26,249 nt of DNA, from assembly GCA_054661495.1 (NCBI GenBank), contig BAAFSQ010000135.1:1-26249 (forward strand), written 5' to 3'. Numbering within the stretch: the first letter of the stretch is position 1; every line of letters begins with the position of its first letter. This stretch comes from Zygophlyctis sp. KS116 (lineage: Eukaryota > Chytridiomycota). The notes below the pieces were generated by a model. The model saw only the letters and a list, made by a program, of their open reading frames with translations. It made no database searches and had not been told where the DNA came from. Below are positions 18,497 through 26,249 of the stretch, in pieces. The translations under genes were made by a program, and so were the position numbers.

Positions 18497-18980
18497 ATGC
18501 AAAAAGATCAGTTGGCATATAGAGTCTTGGGTATATCTTCTATTGTTGCTGTGACTGCTCTTGCATGGACAGTCTCTAGAAAATCTAAAAGTATATCTAG
18601 TAAATTTACAAATAGAAACTATTGGATTAATGCAAGACACAATGTTTTCTGCTAAAAATCCTAAAGCAGCAGCATACATCTTTGCTGGTCAAGCATTTGG
18701 AACTGCAACTGTTATTGTAGCTTGTAGTGCATTTGTATTTGGAATGGGAATATCTCAGTTAATGGACGTACATAATTTAGTAGAATTTAATCAGAAAATG
18801 TCAAAATGGAGTCAGTCTACTTTTCCAAGTCTACATATATCTTCTAATCAAGATCAGGAAGATGATTCTCATTTAGAATTAGTTAGAGAATGGATTAATG
18901 CACTAGATCAAGAACCTGAAGAATCTCCAGTCACACAGCATGTTTCTAAAAAACTAAAAAAACGTCTTGGTCTTGATTGA
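18497..18980 (+). CDS. TMEM242-like mitochondrial membrane protein
   Basis: Predicted 148-residue two-pass membrane protein. Exons 18497-18599 and 18637-18980 are joined by a 37-nt intron (GTAAAT...GCAAG). Exon 1 gives MQKDQLAYRVLGISSIV and the first hydrophobic helix (about residues 10-26), followed by a basic SRKSKSIS. Exon 2 gives SAKNPKAAAYIFAGQAFG, a second helix with CSAFVFGMGISQL, then DVHNLVEFNQKM. This matches the layout of TMEM242 ([25 protein letters not shown] in the human protein, quoted from memory), which assists ATP synthase assembly in the inner membrane. The charged tail ends KKLKKRLGLD. The splice joins two frames and gives a length divisible by three. The stop is one base from the convergent eS7 stop. 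Confidence 0.7.
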
Positions 18981-18981
18981 T

Positions 18982-19615
18982 TTATTCATTAGACATTACT
19001 GGAAATTCAAATACAACTTCCTTTCCGGTTAATTTTTTATAAGCAGCAGAAAAAGTATCCAACTTGTATTCTAATGAGGTATGGTCTTTACGATCCAAAA
19101 ATCTAATATTTTAAGAAAAAAATCTACAACATACACTTTAATAACTCTTGAGCCATCTACTCGAACCTTGGTTCTCTTTCCAACAATTTCAGTAGGATAT
19201 ACCATATCTTCTAATAATTTCTCATGAACCATATTTAAAGTTCTTGATCTTGGTCTTAGTTGCTTGACTCTAGACAATCTTCCTGGTTTGGGAAGGATTC
19301 TACGTTGAGCAACTACAAGTACGTGGCGATCAGAGAATTTCTTTTCCAATTCTCGCACAAGTCTAGACTGAATCTTGTGACATTGTTTCAATAGAGGGAC
19401 TGGAACAAAGATAATGATTGCTTTCTTTCCATGACCGACATCAATCTTTTGTCTTAATAAAATTGTATTACCTGTTTAGCAGCACTGATCTGCAAGACTC
19501 GCAAGTCAGCTTTGAGTTCAGGAACAGAGTTTTCCAAGTCCAACATGTTTTGAGCAACTTGTAATTCTAATTCATCAGGAACAGTTCCTGCAGGCTTGAG
19601 AATCTTTGCTGACAT
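18982..19615 (-). CDS. RPS7: Small ribosomal subunit protein eS7
   Basis: Predicted 191-residue cytosolic 40S protein. Exons 19615-19472, 19445-19135 and 19102-18982 are joined by introns of 26 nt (19446-19471) and 32 nt (19103-19134); the length is divisible by three and equals the family norm. Seen: [21 protein letters not shown] across the first splice, [45 protein letters not shown], and [15 protein letters not shown] across the second splice, ending [14 protein letters not shown], a typical eS7 terminus. The ATG at 19615 follows an A/T-rich leader. The genes of both ends are tight: one base to TMEM242-like downstream, a 186-bp divergent spacer upstream. Confidence 0.96.
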
Positions 19616-19801
19616 TCTTTTTTTTGAGGGCTAAAGTGGCGTACACTTTGGTGCGTGTGCCTGTGCCTGTGCGTGTGCCTCTGTGGTAAAACTTTTTCAA
19701 CATGGGGGTTCCTCAAAGTTCCTACGCTGCGACCACAATGCTGATAGGTTCACAGTTCACAAGACAAGTGGAGAGAGGTTGGGGAGTTCAAGACTTAAAA
19801 G
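19616..19801. promoter_or_regulatory. Divergent promoter eS7 / dihydropteridine reductase
   Basis: A 186-bp spacer between divergent ATGs, the longest shared promoter here. It contains a GTGCCT/GTGCGT microsatellite-like run (about 19652-19682) and a T-tract just before the eS7 start. No TATA box or named factor site recognised. Confidence 0.45.
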
Positions 19802-20517
19802 ATGAACAAGACTTGCTTAATATTTGGTGGCTCTGGAGCTCTCGGCCGGTCTGTAATCTCGCATTTTAAATCTTTATCTATAATCACTATTAATATTGAC
19901 TATTCTCCAAATCCAGACGCAAGTACTAATATAAAGTTTGAAAGTCCAGATCAAATTATGAAAAGTCTTCAAAACGTACTAGGAACGAATTCTTTAGATT
20001 CTATTATAAATGTTGCTGGAGGTTGGGCTGGTGGCAATGCTAGTTCACCAGATTTATTAGAAAAAACAATCTTGATGTTTGATCAGTCGGTAAAATCTTC
20101 TGTATTTGCGGCTAGTTTAGCTTCAAATATGTTGAAAGAATCTGGTTTATTAGTATTGGTAGGGGCTGCTGGCGCTCTAGAACCAACACCTGGAATGTTG
20201 GCATATGGAATGGCAAAAGCATCTGTTCATCATTTAGTAAAGTCTCTCGGTTCACCAGAGTCTGGATTACCTAAAAATGCAATTTGTACTGGGATTTGTC
20301 CAGTTATTTTGGATACGCCAAATAATCGTAAATGGACGCCAAATGAAGATTTTAGTACTTGGACGCCATTGCAAGAAATTGCACAGTAAGTTTTATTTTT
20401 ATTTTAATTTCTTGAAAATTCGGGGCTTGGACAATGAAATCAGAAGTGCCTGTGACTGGGGGACTGTACAAATTGATGACAAAGGACAATATAACTACTT
20501 GGGATCTAGTGCAGTAG
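19802..20517 (+). CDS. QDPR: Dihydropteridine reductase (QDPR type), probable GT-TG intron
   Basis: Predicted 228-residue short-chain dehydrogenase that reduces quinonoid dihydrobiopterin with NADH, recycling the cofactor of aromatic amino-acid hydroxylases. Seen: FGGSGALGRSV nucleotide loop near the start, NVAGGWAGG, the catalytic pair in AYGMAKASVHH (YxxxK), and ICPVILDTPNNRK...FSTWTPL, typical of QDPR rather than other SDRs. The last exon (20415-20517, frame ending TAG 20515-20517) gives KFGAWTMKSEVPVTGGLYKL. From TPL to the GGL motif this is the same length as human QDPR (TPLEF...SGSL), with F, W, P, G and L aligned. To join the exons in phase requires a 29-nt intron at 20386-20414 that begins GTAAGT but ends TTG instead of AG. 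The unspliced frame or the only downstream AG give an unrelated tail. Confidence 0.85.
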
Positions 20518-20580
20518 ATATTATAAAAAACAGGAGCGTTTAAAGTTGAGAGTTGAGAGTTTATAGGTTGAGGTTGGTTA

Positions 20581-21171
20581 ATGGTGACTTTCTATCAAAC
20601 GCACTCTTCAAGTACCTGTAATTACATTATTGCAAGTACTTGGGAAAATGAAGTTTTAACTGGAATGACTATAGGATCTGATGATCAATTGTGGACTTGT
20701 AAAATTTCTGATCTCAAAGCGCCATCAGGAATGGAACTTTTCACTTTTACAAAATTATTAAAGGATATGTTCCTATTGGATACATCACCAATGAGCATTT
20801 ATAAAACTGAAGACTGCATAAAAATCGATTGCAATCATTCAGCAGATGGATTGACTTTTACACTTGCATCATTTAAAGCAGAGCCGATCAATGGTGCATT
20901 GAGTTTTTATCAAAATTCAATTATTGCATTGATTGGAAATAATGTTCAAAAAATTGTAAGCTTACAATTCAATAAGAATTAGAAGACTGCAATCGATCTA
21001 GAAAGTAAAATGAATCAGATTAAACAAGTGAATGCAGAGCTAGAAAAGGAATTACACGATTCCACACAGCAACATTTGAAATCTACAGCAACATTTACAA
21101 CAATTTTTAAGAGAATTGTAAATGCTAAAAAGAGAAAAATAAGGATTTTGTCTTCTAAAATTACTGAATAG
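20581..21171 (+). CDS. XRCC4-like NHEJ scaffold protein
   Basis: Predicted 187-residue protein. Exons 20581-20955 and 20983-21171 are joined by a 27-nt intron (GTAAGC...ATTAG) that contains an in-frame stop. The head domain has IIASTWENEVLTGMTIGSDD followed by LWTCKIS, matching the XRCC4 head pattern 'SWE..L..GF.I.L.DG..AW.G.VSE'; later F/Y-containing strands (LTFTLASFKAEP) match XRCC4 'SFRLGSFNLEKV'. The second exon is a coiled coil (MNQIKQVNAELEKELHD) ending [19 protein letters not shown], close to XRCC4 'FILVLNEKKTKIRSLHNKL'. XRCC4 holds DNA ligase IV in non-homologous end joining. XLF or PAXX are less likely. It is shorter than human XRCC4, lacking the disordered tail. Its last 11 bases overlap the PEX6 end. 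Confidence 0.75.
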
Positions 21172-23543
21172 AATTGAATTTGGACTTTAACTGCATATAT
21201 CGGGAGAGTTCTACAGGAGAGACTGAGGGTTTTAAGGCTGAAAGTGCTTTTTCAAAGTCTCCTTGTACCAATAAAAGTTGTTTATCCTCTTTGGGACATA
21301 TATATTCCAAATAATATTGAGTAGTTATTGGAGACTCAGAAGTCTTGTTCAATTGATCTATCTTTCAATAATTTAAAAAAATACCAACTTTAGAGTCAAT
21401 TACTTCAATGGAGCGTGAAATTGCATTCATGGCAGCATCGCTGACTAGAGCATAGAAATCAGCTCCAGTATACTCGAAAGGGCAAGATTCAGAAATCTTG
21501 TCTAAATCTACATTTGGATCTAAATTGAATCTTTTTTTGTAAAAAATTAAAATCTTACTTTCTAGTGAGTGCCTTTAGAACTTTAGCTTGAGATTGATGG
21601 TCTTGACATACTCCAAGATACAAAAGCTTATCAAATCTTGTGAATTAGTCTATAAAAGATACCTTCCAGGTCTCAATAGTGCAGGATCCAATAAGTCAGG
21701 TCTATTAGTAGCTCCGATAACGAAAACATCTCCCTCTGATATCCCATCCAATTCGGCTAGTAGCTGACTTACAATTCTATCCATAACTCCACCAGAATCC
21801 CCCTTATCACCCCGTTTTGGAGCTAGAGAATCTAATTCATCAAAGAATACAACGCAGGGATGTGCGTCACGGGCCTTTTGGAAAACCTTTCGTACATTTG
21901 CTTCAGATTCTCCAACATACATATTTAAGAGCTCTGGGCCTTTAATAGAAAGAAAATTTAGTGATAAAGTTGTGGCCACAGCTTTTGCAACCAGAGTTTT
22001 TCCAGTCCCAGGTGGTCCGTACAGCAGAATACCAGATCTCTTTTTCAAACCAGAAGCGAAAAGTTCTGGATGCTTTAGAGGTAGTTCCAATGTCTCTATT
22101 ATAGTGTTTTTAACATGCTGAAGACCTCCAATATCATCCCACTGTACAGCAGGAATTTTTGGGGCCCCGATATTTTCAGACAGATCCGATCGAAGTTTGA
22201 TTAAGGCTTGAGATACGTCTTGCTCAGTCAGCAATTCTTCAGATGTCTGTTCAGATTCTTTTCTTATATCCATTGAATTCTTGACAGATAATTCATAGAG
22301 ATTCACCATATCTTGAGCAACCATGCCCGACGTTTGTTTAGCTATCAAATTCAGAGCTTCACTATTTCGTAAGGAAGTGCTTCTAAATAAATAATCTAAT
22401 ATTTTCTTCCTTTCTTTTTCCTCTGGAACTTTATATTGGATAATGTGATGGAAAATATCCAAATCGTCTAAAATATCAGATTCACGAGAAGTAGCAATCA
22501 TCATAATCGAATTTGAGTTTGAGTTTGAAGAGACATAAGTCTTTGCTATAAATTTGGTTATCATTTCTTTAAATTTAAATCATTCATTATATACCTTTAT
22601 GCATCGAATCTCGTAAAAAAACATCAATATTCTCCAGACATAAAATAACAGGCGCCATTTCCATAGCTTGTTCCACCTCGATTTCCAACCTTGCAATCAT
22701 TTCAGTTTTGTCGTCATTTAAAAGATTTAGAAAATTAATTCTAACCAGCAACACTCCTAAACTTTCTGCAATAACTGTAATTAGCGTAGTTTTCCCCACT
22801 CCTTGTTTTCCATGCAATAAAATTGTAAATAATGGATATTTTTTAGAGAAGCATGCCTTTACTAAACCTGAAATCTTGACAAAGGCTGGATTTTCATTTA
22901 AAACATCCACCAAAGATTGATTGATATAGGGCGGTAATCTTGATGAAGCCCAACCTTTTACGATTATGGCAGTATTTTTAGTATCAATCAAAAACCCATC
23001 ATAATCGCTTTTTGCACCATTTATTGCACCAATTTGAACATATCCCCTATTAGTTGGTTTTTTCAATACTGGAAAATCCTTCATATCCTTGAATTTTGGC
23101 AAAACATTTTCCCTGAACGTTCCTTTGTCTTGATGAAAATCAATTTCCAACAAATCGCCCTCCCTTATAATTTTTCCTTGTATGCTATTTTCCATCTCTA
23201 GAATTATTTCCTCTGGAAACTCCCAGAATCTTTTAATTTCAACCTTTTCAGCAAAATTGATCTTGAAATTCCCTCTTTCGATCCAAACTTGATCCGCCGA
23301 TGATACGGCCAGGTTGAATGCATCTATCGGAGGGATATATAGAGTGATTTCATCATTTTGTTCATGATCGCATTTGACTATTTGAATGATTTTAGATTTT
23401 ATAAGAACAGCGTCATTTTCGAAGAGACCGCAGGCGATTAAATCGATCGCAGTCATTGATATTGTTTTTGTATTTTCCAGTACTTGAATATGGACTTGAA
23501 CTTTTGGATCAGATCTCCAGGACAATGAATCTAAAATGTTCAT
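21161..23543 (-). CDS. PEX6: Peroxisomal AAA ATPase PEX6
   Basis: Predicted 757-residue double-ring AAA ATPase that, with PEX1, extracts ubiquitinated PEX5 from the peroxisome membrane. Five exons (23543-22595, 22566-21663, 21636-21559, 21530-21385, 21357-21161) with introns of 28, 26, 28 and 27 nt. D1 has Walker A GKQGVGKT (about residues 245-252), but Walker B is degenerate (VILCLEN in place of a DE pair), as usual in this family. D2 has [15 protein letters not shown] (about 500-507), VVFFDELDS, and the PEX6-specific [20 protein letters not shown] and [20 protein letters not shown]; the first spliced junction after it restores [10 protein letters not shown]. The C-terminus has [17 protein letters not shown] and [20 protein letters not shown]6 rather than PEX1 follows from the D2 signatures. 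It implies a functional peroxisome. Confidence 0.95.
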
Positions 23544-23584
23544 TTCAGCAATGGGAAGTTCTAGGCTACGCTCTCAAAAACGAC

Positions 23585-25888
23585 TTAACTACAAATTTCT
23601 TTCAGTACATCCTTCTTGGTTATCAGTCCTTGAAGTTTTCCATTTACCTTTACTAAAATAATTCTAGGACCTAATTTGGTAAAAATATCAATCACAGTAT
23701 CAACAGGTAGATTAGGATCAATACCTAATGGTGTACTGTCCATAAGTCTAGATAAGTCCACGATTCTAGAAGGAGTAGAGATAAACGGTAATTCATATTC
23801 AGACAGAAACGGTGCTGGTACATCTTTTAACAAACAAGGAGATTCAGGAACCGTATCATTATCATCTGATTCTAGTTCTTTGAAAAATACAAGAGCATTT
23901 GGGTCAATGCCAAAGTTCTTTTTGATATTATCAAGAGCATATTCAATATCTCCACGTGTAATATATCCGATAATATGAGGATCTTGAATGCTCATAATTA
24001 CAGGATAACCTTGAAAGTTTGTTTGATTTAAGACATTTTCTAATTCCTTGATTCTTAATCCATGTTCCGGTAAATGAACTAGATCAATGAGAGGAGTCAT
24101 GATATCTTTTGCGTAAAGTCTTATAGAAATATCTTTTGTAGGATCAAGAAAAGGATAGTTCTTTTCTTGTATCTTCTTCTCTATATATCCATCTTTTCCA
24201 AAAATATCTCCAACCAATTTTGAGACAGTAAGAGAAATCATACAAGGAATTATATAATTTAGCGTTCCTGTAAGTTCAAACATTATAATAGTAAGTGAAA
24301 TTGTTAGTCGAGTTACTCCTCCAAGGGCAGAAAAGGCTCCTTATTTATTAAATATTTACAATTTACCTAATAGTGCATACATTCCTGGAGTAACATTATA
24401 TGAAGAGGTTGAATAGTTTTTATGTATAATCATTCCAAGTATACGGCCAAATAATCCTCCCCACACCATAGACGGTATACTTACATTTAAATAATTTTAA
24501 AAAACATACAAAATTCCTGCTGGAACTTGGATTCCAATTGTAATGGTAGACATAATCATTTTAAATATCAATGCAAATATTAATGAGAGAAGAGTCCACA
24601 TAAAATGATCTCCACATAGACTATCTGCTTTTGATTCTTCACATTCTTGAAATAAGAGCTCCAATAATTCGGAGGAATCCATTCTAAGAATAAATTAAAA
24701 GAAACAAATACCGTGTGAATGAATTCAAAAATCCAATCAAAGACGTGAAAAAACTAATCAACAATACAAACTTAACTGGGCCGATTCGATTGATAAAAGA
24801 TTGCAAAAACTTTTGTACGTATGAATTCGCTCTAATAAAGATCGCCCCTGACAATCCGCCAAAGACTCCTAATATCATAAAATAGAATATTTCATGGAAA
24901 TCCCAATCTCTAGTCATTGTAACTTGATACAGCACACGCTTACCACGATATGGGTCAATTAGTTGCAATGTCACTGATGAAACCAGAGCACAAAAGAATG
25001 CACGAATCATAGTTTTTGGTGGAAAGAATGATGACATCTCTTCTAAAGAAAAGAGTACTCCACCCATAGGAGCTCCAAAAGACACCTTCAATCTTGAAAG
25101 CAAAATATCTTACAGCAATTCCCGCCGCAATTGAAGCGCTCAACACCTCTCTTTTACGAGCTTGCATAAATATACTTAAAATACCTTGATTATCTTTATA
25201 CTTTGAAAAAAACCGCGGAAATACTGAACCAATACATGCTGCAACATGGAGCATAGGCCCTTCTTTACCTACAGCAAGACCCGATGCGACAACTAGAGGT
25301 ATGGAAACTGTCTTTGCTAGGAATGTTCGAAGTCCAAGAAATCCTTTGATAATAAATCCTCCAAGAATCGTCTTAATCTCTGGAGTTCTAAAGAATTAAA
25401 ATTCAAAAAGAATACCCTGATCCAGAAGCATAGAGCGAGACATTTGAGACAATTATTGTTGCACCAAATCCAAAAGCAGTTGAGAAAATCACATAAAATA
25501 ACCAGTTGATCAGCGACAAATGTCTAAACCAAAACAAGGCATAACTCCAGTTTATCCAATCGTCACATTCCCCATACTTATCAGCCATATTTTTGCAGCA
25601 TATCTTTTTTGATGCGTACCATTGATTCTTACAATATCCCAGTTTAGTATCAGTTAACCAAGCAGAAGCCAAATCTATCCATCCACCAATCAAGCCTATT
25701 GCAATCCCAGTGAATAGAATTAGAATCCATGATTGCGATCTATAATAAACAGCCTGCAGTAAGCTATGATGAGTTTTAGTAAATCTTATGTGCTGATCAT
25801 GATCTCTCTTCCAATCCTTCATCCAATCAATTGTATGCAAATCATCGTAGATTATTTTACGATTCTCCTCATAAAAAACACTTTCCAT
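23585..25888 (-). CDS. CLC-type chloride/proton antiporter (Gef1/ClC-3 group)
   Basis: Predicted 720-residue multi-pass protein of endosome, Golgi or vacuole membranes. Six exons (25888-25416, 25387-25114, 25085-24712, 24683-24510, 24479-24367, 24339-23585) with introns of 28, 28, 28, 30 and 27 nt; the sum is divisible by three. N-terminus: [20 protein letters not shown], as in ClC-3 relatives. Across the first splice lies the selectivity motif as GSGTPE (usually GSGIPE); then GKEGPMLH with the gating glutamate; FSLEE with the proton glutamate of exchangers; [11 protein letters not shown]; and [20 protein letters not shown] with the anion-coordinating Tyr. The C-terminus holds two CBS domains (about residues 505 on), the second ending [12 protein letters not shown]. 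Both glutamates point to an antiporter rather than a channel. The start is the first ATG (25888). Confidence 0.93.
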
Positions 25889-25949
25889 CTTGCGGATCTC
25901 AACTTGATTTAACAAGTAAAAATAAAATTATTGAATCGTTCTTTAATCT

Positions 25950-26249
25950 TTATAAAGCATTAATGAACAATGTTAAGAATATCAATGCTATAAAAGAAGG
26001 TAAAGTTGCTCCAGATTCGTCCAAACTCTGAGTCTTATTCATTCCGTATGTGTACAGCTGCTTTGGAGCATTTGAGCTACTGCCGCTGCCCTCAGTAGAT
26101 TGAGGAGCATTCTCATGATTTTGATGACTTTCTTGATTATCATGATTTCCATGATTTTCATGCGATCCATGTCCGTGATTTTCAGTTTGATTGGTGCTAT
26201 GATTTTCAGTTTGATTGGTGCCATGATTTTCAGTTTGATTGGTGCCATG
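25950..26249 (-). CDS. C-terminus of a His/Asn-rich repeat surface protein with GPI signal (runs off right edge)
   Basis: The last 99 residues of a larger protein. It opens with three copies of an octapeptide HGTNQTEN (third copy HSTNQTEN), each carrying an N-Q-T glycosylation sequon, then a His/Asn-rich stretch (HGHGSHENHGNHDNQESHQN), a Ser/Gly/Pro linker, and a C-terminal hydrophobic tail ATLPSFIALIFLTLFINAL directly before the TAA, without a basic stop-transfer end. That tail after a small-residue ESGA site looks like a GPI-attachment signal, so the product is probably a glycosylated wall or membrane surface protein. The His density may bind metal ions (inference). The overlapping 69-residue frame in the same strand (MAPIKLKI repeats) is a shadow. 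The CLC ATG is 61 bp downstream. Confidence 0.7.
   Translation of the reverse strand, partial: HGTNQTENHGTNQTENHSTNQTENHGHGSHENHGNHDNQESHQNHENAPQSTEGSGSSSNAPKQLYTYGMNKTQSLDESGATLPSFIALIFLTLFINAL
26178..26249. repeat. 24-bp coding tandem repeat, three copies at the window edge
   Basis: Units 26178-26201, 26202-26225 and 26226-26249 are identical except for one base (GCTATG against GCCATG). The window ends exactly on a unit boundary, so the array very likely continues. Encodes the HGTNQTEN octapeptide on the minus strand. Confidence 0.95.

Noticed and set aside
18471-18518. Extended N-terminus of the WW protein starting at 18518 (MPTDLFAYF)
   Set aside because: It would overlap the start of the divergent TMEM242-like gene, and the residues are not needed for the WW domain; MYPQEPP at 18470 is a better start.
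20386-20543. Alternative QDPR tail in the frame ending at 20543 (CDWGTVQIDDKGQYNYL)
   Set aside because: It has no resemblance to the QDPR C-terminus, whereas the neighbouring frame aligns residue for residue with matching length.
11546-25888. A functional cluster linking Fab1 and the CLC antiporter (PI(3,5)P2 regulates some lysosomal CLC proteins)
   Set aside because: The genes are 7 kb apart, separated by unrelated genes; proximity in this compact genome is not evidence for co-function.
26039-26248. Minus-strand ORF with MAPIKLKI repeats
   Set aside because: It is an alternative frame of the same 24-bp array. The frame with sequons, His-rich spacer and GPI-like tail extends 90 bp further and has protein-like features.
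26178-26249. Regular 24-bp repeats as a possible CRISPR array
   Set aside because: There are no spacers, the units are contiguous and coding, and the genome is eukaryotic.

Overview
The window is compact, AT-rich nuclear DNA from a fungus or fungus-like protist (Holomycota). Genes lie on both strands, often tens of bases apart or touching. The standard code is used. Almost every multi-exon gene is split by extremely short GT-AG introns. I placed 37 introns by eye: 34 are 24-32 nt, the median is 28, and the outliers are 37, 44 and 59 nt. With these introns removed, every spliced gene except the WW-domain locus becomes one open frame whose summed exon length is divisible by three. Rsc9 (RFX plus C2H2 type), Gar2/Nsr1-type nucleolin, Fab1 and Gef1-type CLC suit a fungus. 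Peroxisomal PEX6, XRCC4, dihydropteridine reductase and ACADSB suggest an early-branching lineage that kept peroxisomes, NHEJ and mitochondrial branched-chain catabolism. I cannot fix the genus; a zoosporic or Rozella/aphelid/sanchytrid-like organism is a guess from compactness and base composition.

Layout. 1-1000: 5' end of an aldehyde dehydrogenase (minus, runs off the left edge), preceded by a 504-bp tandem duplicate that makes a truncated chimeric ORF. 1023-5209 (minus): a small SAM methyltransferase, a divergent FYVE-less Fab1/PIKfyve paralog whose stop codon directly abuts the methyltransferase ATG, and mitochondrial ribosomal protein uL1m. 5349-7746 (plus): an orphan small ORF and Rsc9. 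7830-11443 (minus): nucleolin and a Nup88/Nup82 nucleoporin. 11546-16473 (plus): full-length Fab1 with FYVE finger, 11 exons. 16510-18470 (minus): ACADSB and a WW-domain protein with a broken frame. 18497-18980 (plus): TMEM242-like protein. 18982-19615 (minus): eS7. 19802-21171 (plus): dihydropteridine reductase, then an XRCC4 homologue. 21161-25888 (minus): PEX6 and a CLC chloride/proton antiporter. 25950-26249 (minus): C-terminus of a His/Asn-rich repeat protein with a probable GPI signal, running off the right edge.

These are mostly unrelated housekeeping genes and I see no operon-like pathway. The points of most interest are the ultra-short introns, the second FYVE-less Fab1, the in-frame TAA-ATG junction between two genes, a probable GT-TG intron in the reductase gene, near-zero or overlapping gene ends, and the ALDH partial duplication with an abrupt identity boundary. 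I see no mobile element, virus-like element, CRISPR array, tRNA or rRNA. No stretch over 300 bases lacks a gene.
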